Shown piece by piece: positions 17,813-26,476 of a DNA stretch of 64,000 bases. The notes under the pieces are model-generated. The model saw only the letters and a list, made by a program, of their open reading frames with translations, made no database searches and was not told where the DNA came from. Numbering within the stretch: the stretch's first letter is position 1; the number at the start of each line of letters is the position of its first letter. Made by a program: the position numbers and the translations under genes. Source of the stretch: CAYNRE01 sp964399535 (GTDB lineage Bacteria > Planctomycetota > Planctomycetia > Pirellulales > CAYNRE01); NCBI GenBank assembly GCA_964399535.1, contig CAYNRE010000076.1, positions 62,001 through 126,000 of the forward strand, written 5' to 3'.

Positions 17813-17929
17813 ACGCGGCCTGGCAGGGCGCGTGGTGAAACAACCGTCTTGTCAGGTCGCGCCGGTCGGGGATGATGGACGGTTGACGCTTTTGGCACAG
17901 CTTCGACGTGGGTGGCGAGACGAATCGAA

Positions 17930-19525
17930 ATGCGAACCGTATTGTTTGGATTGGACGGGGCCACGTTCACCGTGCTCGACGACCTGGTCGCCCGGGGCGT
18001 CATGCCCAACCTGGCCAAGGTCTATGCCCAGGGGGCTCGGGCCAAGCTGGCCTCGACCGCCCTGCCGCTGACGCCCCAAGCCTGGACCAGCATGGCCACC
18101 GGCCGCACCGGGGGCCATCACGGCATCAGCGACTGGGTGCGCTTTCGCTGGGGCCCCGAGGGCAACTACGGCCACATTAACAACGCCCGCGACATCCATG
18201 CCGAAACCATCTGGCAATATGCCTCGCGCTCGGGCCGCCGAGTAACCGTACTGAATTACTTCGGCCTGGCGCCCCCCTCGCCGCTGGCCGGGCACTCCAT
18301 GCCGGGGTTCACCTCGGGGCGCCATCTGCGCCGATCGAGCTGGCCCAGCGACCTGTTTGCCCGCCTGGAGCAGGTGCCCGATTTCGACGTGAAAACCCTG
18401 GGGCTCGACCTGGAGATCGAGCGCCAGGTGCTGCAGGAAATGCCGGCCGACCAGTGGCGCCCCTGGCTCGAACATCACATCGCTCGCGATCGCATCTGGT
18501 TCGGGGTGCTGGAACACCTGATGCGGACCGAGCCGAGCGACCTGTCGGCCATCGTTTTCGATGGGGTCGACAAGCTGCAGCACCTGGCCTGGCGGCTCTT
18601 GGATCCGGCCCTGGCGACCGACCAGGCCAGCGACTGGGACCACCAGGTTCGGGACCTGTGTCACGACTACTTCCGGCAAATCGACCGTTTCCTGGGCCGC
18701 GTGCTGGAGTTGTTGGGGCCCTGGGGCCGGGTCTTCGTCGTCTCCGATCATGGCTTCACCGCCTCGACGGAAATCTTCTACGTCAACAAATGGCTGGCCG
18801 ACCGCGGCTACCTGGTCTGGAAGGGCCAGCAGCAGCTCGACCAGGACGAGGCCTGCGCCACGGCCAAGCCCGAGAACGACGCCAACGCCATCGACCTGGA
18901 GCAAAGCCGGGCGTTTGCCTTCACTCCCAGCGCTAATGGAATCTTTCTGCAGGTTCCGGGCGACCAATACGAGGCGATCTGCGGCCAGATTACCCGGGAG
19001 CTACTGGCCCTGCGTGGTCCCGATGGCGGCCAGGTGGTTACGGCGGTCAAACGGCGCGACCAGGTCTTCGCCGGGCCCTACATGGAAAACTTCCCCGACC
19101 TGACGCTGGAGCTGCGCGACCACGGGTTTGTTTCGGTGTTGAACTCGGCCGTGGTGCTCAGGCCCCGCCGAGTGCCGATGGGCACCCACCATCCGCAGGG
19201 TGTAATTCTGGGCGCGGGGCCCGGCATTCGCGCCGGTGCCCAGGTCGACCTGCTCAGCATCCTGGACGTGGCCCCGCTGTTGGCCCACAGCTTGGGATTG
19301 GAGATTCCGGCCGACTACGAAGGCGAATTCCCCGCTTCGCTGTACGACCCCAGCTACCTGGCAAGCGATCCGCCCCGGCGCGCCGCCGAGCAGGTGCCGG
19401 CGGATCGACAGGCCCCCGCGGATCGGCAGGCCCCGGGCACGGCGGGCGAGGAGGCCAGCGAATTGGACGGCGAGGAGGAAACCGCCATTTACGAGCGGCT
19501 GCGGAGCCTGGGGTACATCGAGTGA
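17930..19525 (+). CDS. AlkP-superfamily phosphodiesterase/phosphohydrolase, copy 1
   Basis: 531-residue protein of the alkaline phosphatase superfamily (type I phosphodiesterase / COG3379-like). It starts MRTVLFGLDGATF, with the first metal-binding Asp at position 9; TPQAWTSMATGRTGGHHGI carries the likely Thr/Ser nucleophile; DGVDKLQHLAW and VVSDHGFTA carry further metal ligands; GTHHPQG is the last. It lacks a signal peptide, so it acts in the cytoplasm. A GTG at 17912 is an alternative start, but ATG 17930 gives the same length as the paralogue at 22588-24183. The C-terminus RLRSLGYIE is nearly repeated in that paralogue. It follows the synthase by 117 bases and overlaps the next gene by GTGA. 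A role in hydrolysing or transferring a phosphate-linked lipid head group is inference. Confidence 0.85.
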   Translation: MRTVLFGLDGATFTVLDDLVARGVMPNLAKVYAQGARAKLASTALPLTPQAWTSMATGRTGGHHGISDWVRFRWGPEGNYGHINNARDIHAETIWQYASRSGRRVTVLNYFGLAPPSPLAGHSMPGFTSGRHLRRSSWPSDLFARLEQVPDFDVKTLGLDLEIERQVLQEMPADQWRPWLEHHIARDRIWFGVLEHLMRTEPSDLSAIVFDGVDKLQHLAWRLLDPALATDQASDWDHQVRDLCHDYFRQIDRFLGRVLELLGPWGRVFVVSDHGFTASTEIFYVNKWLADRGYLVWKGQQQLDQDEACATAKPENDANAIDLEQSRAFAFTPSANGIFLQVPGDQYEAICGQITRELLALRGPDGGQVVTAVKRRDQVFAGPYMENFPDLTLELRDHGFVSVLNSAVVLRPRRVPMGTHHPQGVILGAGPGIRAGAQVDLLSILDVAPLLAHSLGLEIPADYEGEFPASLYDPSYLASDPPRRAAEQVPADRQAPADRQAPGTAGEEASELDGEEETAIYERLRSLGYIE

Positions 19526-22173
19526 GCAGCGCCCCCCTCAGCGCGCCCGCCCGCGACGCCCGGCCGGCCCGGGCACTGTCGATGGGGCACTTTCGGCGCG
19601 TGGCGGCCGGCGGCTTCGGCGACGGGCGCAATAGCTACGCATACGGCTACGCCTGGTACGACGGCCACGTTTACATCGGCACCAACCGCGACTTGCTGGT
19701 GATGGCCAAGACGCGGTTTCGCTACACGGTCCCCTCGGTGATCTGGCCGGTCGAGGTACCTACCGACTTCAACACGGCCGACCGTGGCGGCCAGATTTGG
19801 CGCTACAATCCCCAGACCGATGTTTGGCAGTGCGTTTACCGCTCGCCGATTGTCGCGGGGCTCGAAGGGCGCACCGTGCCGTTGGCCGCCGGGTTTCGCA
19901 ATCTGTGCGTGTTTCAGGGGCGCAGCGACCCGCGCCCGGCGCTGTACACCATTCCCAGTTGCGGCTCCTTCGGCAAGGGGCCGGTCATGCTCCGCTCGAT
20001 CGACGGCGTTCACTTCGAGCCGATTACCGAGCAGGGAATGGGGCTGGGCGACCCGAACGTCACCGCCTTTCGTTCGCTGCTGGTCTTCCAAGACCGGCTG
20101 TTTACCACGCCGGCGGGCTCGCGCGGCGGCGACCCCAACGTTTCCTACTTCGCCTCGATCCTGTGCACCGAGGACCCGCTCTCGGGCCGCTGGGAGCGAA
20201 CCAACGTAGGTTCCTTTGGCGACCCCACCAACTACGGCATTTACGACATGTGCGTCGCCGGCGATTGGCTCTACGCCGGCACGATGAACATTCGCGAAGG
20301 CTGTCAGCTCTGGAAAACCCGGGCCGAGGGCAAGCCACCGTTCCACTGGGTCAAGGTGTTCGATCGCGGCGCCGATCGCGGCATCTTGAACCAGGGCGTG
20401 GTTTGCCTCTGCGCTTATGGCGACGCCGTGTACTTGGGCACCGGCATTCAAAACGGCGGCTTCGACCGGGTGAACAACGTGGGGCCCGACGCCGCGGAAG
20501 TGATTCGCGTATTTCCCGACGACACTTGGGAGTTGGTGGCCGGCACGCCGCGCATGACGCGCCAAGGGCTGAAGGTGCCCGTCAGCGGGCTCACCGCCGG
20601 CTTTGGCAACCCGTTCGCCGGCTACGTTTGGCGAATGTGTGCCCACGAGGGGGCGATTTACGTCGGCACCTACGATGGCTCGTCGATGCTTCGCTATGCC
20701 GAGCTCGATGCCCGGGCCCAACGCATTTTCGATCCGGCCACGATGGAACACTTCATGCGGTTTCGAGGCGGCTGCGAGCTCTGGCGCTCGGCCGACGGCA
20801 ATCACTGGTCGCCGGTAACTCGCAACGGCTTCGGCAACCCGAACAACTGGGGCATTCGCACGCTGCTCTCCACGCCGGCCGGGCTGTTCGTGGGAACGGC
20901 GAACCCCTTTGGGCCACGGTCTGCGCTGCGCGGCATCGGCGGCTGGCGATACGAAGACAATCCGCAAGGCGGGATCGAAGTTTGGCACGGGGCCTGGCAA
21001 CATGCCGGCCCGCGCGATCGCCCCCCGAGCCTCGAGGCCGAGCGGGAACCGGTGTGGGTGCCCGACGCCACCAGCCCGCCGGGCGAGCAGGTGCTGGCGC
21101 TGCCGGAGCTGGGCGGGGCGCTGCGCGAGCCGGCGGGGGTCGAGCAAAGCATCGACCGCAGTGCCTGGCTCGACACGCTCTGGGACGAGGCGGGGCGGTT
21201 GATCGATGCGGGCCCCCTAGGCGAACGGGCGCGCCCCAGCCGGGGAAGCGAAAACCAACCCCGGCACACTGTCCGCGACCGAGAACAGCTAGCGCACGAA
21301 CATTTTTCCGCGCATCCCAATGGTCAACTCAGCCGGTCAAGCCCCGGCACCTCGAGTCCCCTCACGGGGGTGGAAGATGCGCTCTCGGAATATTATCTTG
21401 GCACTGAGCTGCGCAACACCGGGTATTGGCGGGAGGAAACCCAGTCGGCGGCCAGGGCGGCACGATTGCTCGTCGAGGAACTGCTGGCCCTGGTGCCGGC
21501 AGACACCGGGGCGGAGCCAGGTGCCGAATCCGCGCCGCGGCACGGGTCGCCCGAGCGAGTGCTGGTGATTGGCCGAGGAGGCGCGGAGCTCAGTGGCCTG
21601 GTCGCCGCGCGCTGGCCAGGCTGCACGGTTACCACCTGGGGTCCGGGAATGCTCGCGGATCCTACGCCTGAGAGCCCAACCACCTGGCCGCTCGCTTCGC
21701 AATCGGTCGATCGGGTGGTCTGGATCGAGGGGCCCTGGTGCAGCGGCGCGGGGGAAGCGGGAATCCGCGAGGCGCTGCGGATCCTGCGGCCGGGCGGATT
21801 GCTGGTGGCCTCGGACCTGGTCGGTGCGCCGCGTGAAGCGGGCCGGCCCGCGCCGGCGGCGTTTCGCCAGGAGCTAGGCAGCCAGTATTACCCGGCGGTA
21901 CTGGCGCGATATCGCCAGGAGTTGCTCGGCGCTGGATTTGAAGAAGCGGAAACGCACGATCTGACTTATTACGGGTGGCTGCGGTTCTGCCGGCACAACC
22001 GGCAGTACTTCATTACCCGGTTGTTGTTTCACCACTTGGACCAAGAGTTGCTTACCGCCGTGCTCGGGTCGCTGCCGGGGGGCAACCTGCTGGTAGCCGC
22101 CCACGTGGCATGCCTGGCCCGCAAGTCGCCTCGCGCGTGCGAAACGGCCCTGGCAGCGCAGTCTGCCGACTAA
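19522..22173 (+). CDS. Beta-propeller-like / SAM methyltransferase-like fusion protein
   Basis: 883-residue protein, start GTG overlapping the stop of the previous gene (GTGA). Residues about 20-490 hold repeated strands such as GHVYIGTNRD, WLYAGTMNI, AVYLGTGIQNGG, AIYVGTYDGS and GLFVGTANPF, together with QLWK/ELWRS segments, the pattern of a multi-bladed beta-propeller. A Pro/Arg-rich linker leads to a C-terminal domain (about 630-870) with VLVIGRGGAELSG, DRVVWIEGPW and LRILRPGGLLVASDLVG, matching motifs I, II and III of class I SAM-dependent methyltransferases. No signal peptide is present. I know of no characterised protein with this architecture. Its place between two AlkP genes and upstream of an ACP suggests a tailoring or scaffolding role in the lipid pathway. 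Confidence 0.7.
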   Translation: MSSAPLSAPARDARPARALSMGHFRRVAAGGFGDGRNSYAYGYAWYDGHVYIGTNRDLLVMAKTRFRYTVPSVIWPVEVPTDFNTADRGGQIWRYNPQTDVWQCVYRSPIVAGLEGRTVPLAAGFRNLCVFQGRSDPRPALYTIPSCGSFGKGPVMLRSIDGVHFEPITEQGMGLGDPNVTAFRSLLVFQDRLFTTPAGSRGGDPNVSYFASILCTEDPLSGRWERTNVGSFGDPTNYGIYDMCVAGDWLYAGTMNIREGCQLWKTRAEGKPPFHWVKVFDRGADRGILNQGVVCLCAYGDAVYLGTGIQNGGFDRVNNVGPDAAEVIRVFPDDTWELVAGTPRMTRQGLKVPVSGLTAGFGNPFAGYVWRMCAHEGAIYVGTYDGSSMLRYAELDARAQRIFDPATMEHFMRFRGGCELWRSADGNHWSPVTRNGFGNPNNWGIRTLLSTPAGLFVGTANPFGPRSALRGIGGWRYEDNPQGGIEVWHGAWQHAGPRDRPPSLEAEREPVWVPDATSPPGEQVLALPELGGALREPAGVEQSIDRSAWLDTLWDEAGRLIDAGPLGERARPSRGSENQPRHTVRDREQLAHEHFSAHPNGQLSRSSPGTSSPLTGVEDALSEYYLGTELRNTGYWREETQSAARAARLLVEELLALVPADTGAEPGAESAPRHGSPERVLVIGRGGAELSGLVAARWPGCTVTTWGPGMLADPTPESPTTWPLASQSVDRVVWIEGPWCSGAGEAGIREALRILRPGGLLVASDLVGAPREAGRPAPAAFRQELGSQYYPAVLARYRQELLGAGFEEAETHDLTYYGWLRFCRHNRQYFITRLLFHHLDQELLTAVLGSLPGGNLLVAAHVACLARKSPRACETALAAQSAD

Positions 22174-22198
22174 CCCCGACGGTTTCGAGGATTGCCCG

Positions 22199-22498
22199 AT
22201 GCCCGACACCACACCCGACCGCGACACGATCGTCAAAGAGCTTGTCGCCGTGCTTTCCGACATGACCGCCGATTGGGACACCGCCAGCGAAGGCCCGATT
22301 GGCCCGCAGACTCGCTTGATCGCTGACCTGGGCTTTGAGTCGATCGACGTGGTGCACCTGGTCGTGGCCATCGAAGAGCGCTTTCAGCGGCGGGATTTTC
22401 CTTTCCAAGAACTGCTCATGGAAAATGGGCAGTACGTCGACGAGCTGACCGTGGCCCAAGTGGTCGATTTCATCGCCCGCAGTTTGAGTGCTTCCTGA
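22199..22498 (+). CDS. Free-standing acyl carrier protein
   Basis: 99-residue acyl carrier protein. The phosphopantetheine site is LGFESIDVVHL with Ser48, preceded by a helix beginning DRDTIVKELVAVLSDM and followed by acidic helices, as in ACPs. It differs clearly from the LGIDSIKR carriers inside the two synthases and is more like stand-alone ACPs that feed or accept acyl chains. GAGG lies eight bases before the ATG. It is in line with the synthase genes and 25 bases after the propeller/methyltransferase gene, so it may load a starter acyl chain or receive the finished chain; the fused phosphopantetheinyl transferase of subunit 2 could activate it. Confidence 0.88.
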   Translation: MPDTTPDRDTIVKELVAVLSDMTADWDTASEGPIGPQTRLIADLGFESIDVVHLVVAIEERFQRRDFPFQELLMENGQYVDELTVAQVVDFIARSLSAS

Positions 22499-22587
22499 TC
22501 GGTGACGCGAGAGTTCCGCCGGCCCGACCCGCGCGAGCGCTTCGCGCTGGGCGGAGATGACCAACACGCTCGGAGACGACTGGTCTG

Positions 22588-24183
22588 ATGCATCCCACCG
22601 TGCTGATTGGTTTGGACGGGGCCACGTTCACCGTCTTCGACGCCCTGATCGCCGAGGGACACCTGCCGCACCTGGGTGCCCTGATGGCCCGGGGAGTGCG
22701 CGCCGAGCTGCTCTCGACTCCCCACCCGCTCACGCCGCCGGCCTGGACCACGCTGATGACCGGGCGGAGCCCCGGCGAGCACGGGATTTACGATTTTCTG
22801 CGGGCCGAAATCCGTGACGACGGAGCCTTCTTCACGCTGAACAACTTTCGCGACGTGCGTTGCGAAACCATCTGGAGCATTGTCAGCCGCCAGGGGGGGC
22901 GAATCACCTCGCTCAATTTCCCGCTCATGGCTCCCCCGCCGCCGGTCAACGGCTGCCTGGTGCCGGGGCTGTTGTCGTGGCGCCACCTGCGGCGCAATGT
23001 GCTGCCGGCCGAGCTGTACGACGAGCTGAAGTCGCTTCCCCAGTTCAAGCCGCAGGAGTTGTCTTGGGATTTTGAGCGCGAACGCAAGGGCACCCAGGTG
23101 CTGCCCGACGACGAGCTGGAAGATTGGGTCCGCTTCCACATTCGCCGCGAGCAGCAGTGGTACGAGATTACGCGCCACGTGATGCAGCGTCACCCGGCCG
23201 ATCTGACCGCGATGATGTACGACGGAACCGACAAGCTGCAGCACAGTTGTTGGCGGTTTCTCGATCCCCGCTACCTGGCCTCCCAGCCCGACGCCTTCCA
23301 GCGGCTGCTCCGCGAACTTTCGGTGCAGTACTTCCGCGAGCTCGACGAGTTCGTGGGCGAAATCGTCGCCCTGGCCGGCCCCCAAGCCCGGGTGTTCATT
23401 GCCTCGGACCATGGGTTCGGCCCCAACGAGATCGTGCTGCGCATTAACAAATGGCTGGAATCGCGGGGTTACTTGCGGTGGCAGGCCAAAACCGCGGGTC
23501 CCGCCCCCAAAACCGGCAACGCGCACTACGTGCTCTTGGACTGGGAACACACCCAGGCCTATGCCCAGAGCGGCGCCACCAACGGGATTCACATCCGGGT
23601 CCGCGAAGAGGGGCATCGCGGCGGCATTGCCCGGGCCGACTACGGCGCTTTCTGCCGGCAATTGGCCGACGAGCTGCTGGCCCTCCGCGATCCGCGAACC
23701 GGGCAGGCCGTGGTGACCGCCGTGTTGCGCCGCGAAGAGATTTACCCCGGCCAGGCCTTCGACAAGGCCCCCGACCTGACGCTGGTGCTGGCCGACCACG
23801 GTTTCTTCAGCGTGCTCGATGCCGAGCCGATCGTCGATACTCGCCCGGTCGTGGCCGGCACCCATTATCCGGAGGGGGTGTTGATCGCGGCGGGCCCGGG
23901 AATTCGCCAGGGGGAGCGGCTTCCGCAGCAGCGCATTCTGGACGTGGCGGCTACGTTGCTCTACAGCCTGGGGCTGCCGATTCCCTCGGATTTCGAAAGC
24001 CAGGTTATGGACGGCCTGTTCGAGCCCGGTTTTCGCTCGGCTCATCCGGCCAAGATCGGCCCCCCCACGCAGCGCCCCGCGCAGTTCGCCGCCACGGCGT
24101 GCGAAGCCGAAACGGCCGAAGAATCGCAAGACTCGGAAGAAAAGATTCTCAACCGGCTGCGAGCGCTGGGTTATGTGGAGTAG
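22588..24183 (+). CDS. AlkP-superfamily phosphodiesterase/phosphohydrolase, copy 2
   Basis: 531 residues, a full-length paralogue of the protein at 17930-19525. It has LIGLDGATF with Asp10, TPPAWTTLMTGRSPGEHGI with the nucleophile region, DGTDKLQHSCW and IASDHGFGPNEI metal-ligand segments, and GTHYPEG. The C-terminal tail is RLRALGYVE. No signal peptide. A GGAGA is present about 14 bases before the ATG. It lies 89 bases after the acyl carrier protein gene. The pairing of two diverged copies in one operon suggests two different substrates or a heterodimer. The substrate is unknown; phospholipid-like or nucleotide-linked intermediates are possible. Confidence 0.85.
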   Translation: MHPTVLIGLDGATFTVFDALIAEGHLPHLGALMARGVRAELLSTPHPLTPPAWTTLMTGRSPGEHGIYDFLRAEIRDDGAFFTLNNFRDVRCETIWSIVSRQGGRITSLNFPLMAPPPPVNGCLVPGLLSWRHLRRNVLPAELYDELKSLPQFKPQELSWDFERERKGTQVLPDDELEDWVRFHIRREQQWYEITRHVMQRHPADLTAMMYDGTDKLQHSCWRFLDPRYLASQPDAFQRLLRELSVQYFRELDEFVGEIVALAGPQARVFIASDHGFGPNEIVLRINKWLESRGYLRWQAKTAGPAPKTGNAHYVLLDWEHTQAYAQSGATNGIHIRVREEGHRGGIARADYGAFCRQLADELLALRDPRTGQAVVTAVLRREEIYPGQAFDKAPDLTLVLADHGFFSVLDAEPIVDTRPVVAGTHYPEGVLIAAGPGIRQGERLPQQRILDVAATLLYSLGLPIPSDFESQVMDGLFEPGFRSAHPAKIGPPTQRPAQFAATACEAETAEESQDSEEKILNRLRALGYVE

Positions 24184-24227
24184 CCCGTGCCTGCCCGACA
24201 TCGCGCGCAATCAGGAGGGCGCCGCGG

Positions 24228-25274
24228 ATGCCCAACCGGTTTGGCCCCCGGCTGTTGAGCCCGGTGCGTACGGTCCTCGGCGGTCTGCTCCTGGCGGGCT
24301 GGGCCCTGGTCGGGGGATGGGCCTCGGCGGCGCAACCCCCCAAGGCGCCGCCGGCACCACCGGCATTGGCCCAGCCAACCAACGTGTCTAGCGTGGCCGG
24401 CGACTTCGTCCATACCCTCCGCACCACCGACGGCCGTACGCGCCGCTACCTGGTGCACACGCCGCCAAGCTACGACGGCCGCCGCCCCCTGCCCGTGGTG
24501 CTCGCCTTTCATGGCGGCGGCGGGCGCGCCGAAACCATGGTTCGTCAAAGCCGTCTCAACCCGGTGGCCGACAAATACGGCTTCGTTGTGGTCTATCCCG
24601 ACGGCACCGGCCGGCTACGGCTGCTCACCTTCAATGCAGGCACCTGTTGCGGTTACGCCGTGGCGAAAAAGGTCGACGACGTCGCTTTCGTCAGCCAGTT
24701 GCTCGACGCATTGCCGGGACGCTACGCGATCGACCCGCGCCGGGTTTACGCCACGGGGATGAGCAACGGAGCGATGTTTTGCTATCGACTGGCGGCTGAG
24801 CTTTCCGAGCGGATCGCGGCCATTGCCCCGGTTGCCGGCGATATGGGGGTCGATGGCCCGCAACCCCGCCGCAGCGTGCCGGTGATGCACTTTCACGGGT
24901 TGGCCGATCGCAATGTGCTTTACGAAGGAGGGCTCGGTCCCAACCAGTACGAAAAAACGCCGCACCGCTCCATTGCCGACACGCTGGCATTTTGGATTCG
25001 GGCCAATCACTGCCAGGCCGAGCCGGTCGCGCAAGACCGCACGGCCGATTACCTATTCGACCGCTGGGAGCCTCGCCCAGAGGAGCCAGGCGCCCCCGTG
25101 GTTTTGTACCGCCTGTTGGCCGGCGGCCACACCTGGCCGGGCGGCGAGGATGTAACCCCCTGGGCTGGCACGGGCCCGGTCGTGGCCCAGGTCTCGGCCA
25201 GCACGCTGATGTGGCAATTCTTCCAGCAATTCAGCCTGGAACCACCCCCCAGCGGGCCGTCCGCCGGCTTATAG
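24228..25274 (+). CDS. Exported CE1 / LpqC-like esterase
   Basis: 348-residue alpha/beta-hydrolase of the polyhydroxybutyrate depolymerase/feruloyl esterase (LpqC, CE1) type. A signal peptide is visible (basic start, LLSPVRTVLGGLLLAGWALVG..., cleavage near ASAA). Then come the oxyanion region AFHGGGGRAE, the disulfide-linked segment NAGTCCGYA, nucleophile Ser179 in GMSNG, HFHGLADRNV and the catalytic His region GGHTWPGG. AGGAGG nine bases ahead of ATG 24228 decides the start, although the frame is open far upstream. It follows the AlkP gene by 44 bases and could be co-transcribed, but an envelope-located hydrolase acting on esters of carbohydrates or polyesters need not belong to the lipid pathway. 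Confidence 0.88.
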   Translation: MPNRFGPRLLSPVRTVLGGLLLAGWALVGGWASAAQPPKAPPAPPALAQPTNVSSVAGDFVHTLRTTDGRTRRYLVHTPPSYDGRRPLPVVLAFHGGGGRAETMVRQSRLNPVADKYGFVVVYPDGTGRLRLLTFNAGTCCGYAVAKKVDDVAFVSQLLDALPGRYAIDPRRVYATGMSNGAMFCYRLAAELSERIAAIAPVAGDMGVDGPQPRRSVPVMHFHGLADRNVLYEGGLGPNQYEKTPHRSIADTLAFWIRANHCQAEPVAQDRTADYLFDRWEPRPEEPGAPVVLYRLLAGGHTWPGGEDVTPWAGTGPVVAQVSASTLMWQFFQQFSLEPPPSGPSAGL

Positions 25275-25380
25275 TAGAGAGGCGGGGCCGCCCCCAACCG
25301 GGGTGGCACTGCTGCAAAGCGCGGTTAAAGATGGGCCGCGCCGGCGTGTTCTGGTCGCACCTGGCTGGCTCCTCCGCGTC

Positions 25381-26346
25381 ATGGCCGATTTCGTACCCCG
25401 ACTCGAAACACTCGGCCGCACCTCGACCGCGCGGCTGGCGCTGGCCAAAACGCTGTTCGAACATGGCCGACACGCGGCGGCCATTGCCGAGCTCGACCAG
25501 ATCCTGGCCGACAACCCCGAGCAGGAGCTGGCCCAATTTCTCAAGGGGCTGATCCTGGCCCGGCTGGCCGATTTCGCCGCCGCGGCCGACTGCCTGGCCC
25601 ATGCCGTACAACTTGAGCCCAAGCTGACCGGGGCCTGGCTGGCCCTGAGCTACGTGGAAGGCGAGCGGGGCCGCTGGACCGCGGCGCTCGAGGCCGCCAC
25701 GTCGGCCACCCACCACGAACCCGCCAGCGCCAATGCCCATCTGCTGCGGGCAGCGGCCTGCGAGTCGCTTGAGCGGCCCGGCGAGGCCGAGGCAGCCTAC
25801 CGCCAGGCCCTGCACTACAACCCCCTGGCGATGATGGCCCGCTACAAGCTGGGGGCGCTGCTGCTGCGGCTTGGTCGGCTCGATGAGGCTTTCGAGGAGG
25901 TAGTGACCGCGCAACGGCTGAATCCGCTGAATGCCAATACCCGCATCACGCTCGGCGATTTGCTGCTGGCTCAGGGGCGCGTCGACGAGGCTATGTCGGA
26001 GTACAAACTGGCGGCCGAGTTGGCCCCCATGCGCGGCGTGGCCCACGGGCGGCTGGGCGACCTGTTCGTGCGCGAGGGCTCGCTGGCCGAAGCGCTCTCG
26101 GCCTACCAGATCGCGGTCCGGCGCGACCCCCGCCAAATCTCCAGCTTTCTCGCCCTGGCCCGGTTGCTGCGCGATCAACAGCGCTACCCGGAGGCCCTGG
26201 AAATGGCCCAGGCGGCCGTGGAAATCGACGGTCGATTGCCCGAGGCCCAGGCCACGTTGGCCGAGTGCCAGGCCGCGCTGGCCGAGTGCCAGCGTCGGGC
26301 CGATCCGTCGGGGGCCCCCGTCGATGCGCCCCCGTGCGAGGACTGA
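25381..26346 (+). CDS. Tetratricopeptide repeat protein
   Basis: 321-residue protein made almost entirely of TPR-type helix pairs, for example LAKTLFEHGRHAAAIAELDQ, AQFLKGLILARLADFAAAAD and YKLGALLLRLGRLDEAFEEV, about eight repeats. No signal peptide or enzyme motif. The tail is Cys/Pro/Asp-rich. The frame is open to a GTG at 25303; ATG 25381 was chosen because the repeats begin shortly after it, but neither has a clear ribosome binding site. TPR proteins often accompany AlkP-superfamily genes, so it may assemble proteins of the upstream cluster; this is inference. Confidence 0.75.
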   Translation: MADFVPRLETLGRTSTARLALAKTLFEHGRHAAAIAELDQILADNPEQELAQFLKGLILARLADFAAAADCLAHAVQLEPKLTGAWLALSYVEGERGRWTAALEAATSATHHEPASANAHLLRAAACESLERPGEAEAAYRQALHYNPLAMMARYKLGALLLRLGRLDEAFEEVVTAQRLNPLNANTRITLGDLLLAQGRVDEAMSEYKLAAELAPMRGVAHGRLGDLFVREGSLAEALSAYQIAVRRDPRQISSFLALARLLRDQQRYPEALEMAQAAVEIDGRLPEAQATLAECQAALAECQRRADPSGAPVDAPPCED

Positions 26347-26476
26347 GACAACCGCCCCGAACGCCGAGCCGGAGCCTGGGGACGATTCGCCCGGGCCGCC
26401 GCGGTTGTGGTACAACGGTGCGGAATTTCGATCGGCGCCCGGCCATCGGCCCCGCGCCGCGATTTGCAATGGGGGG

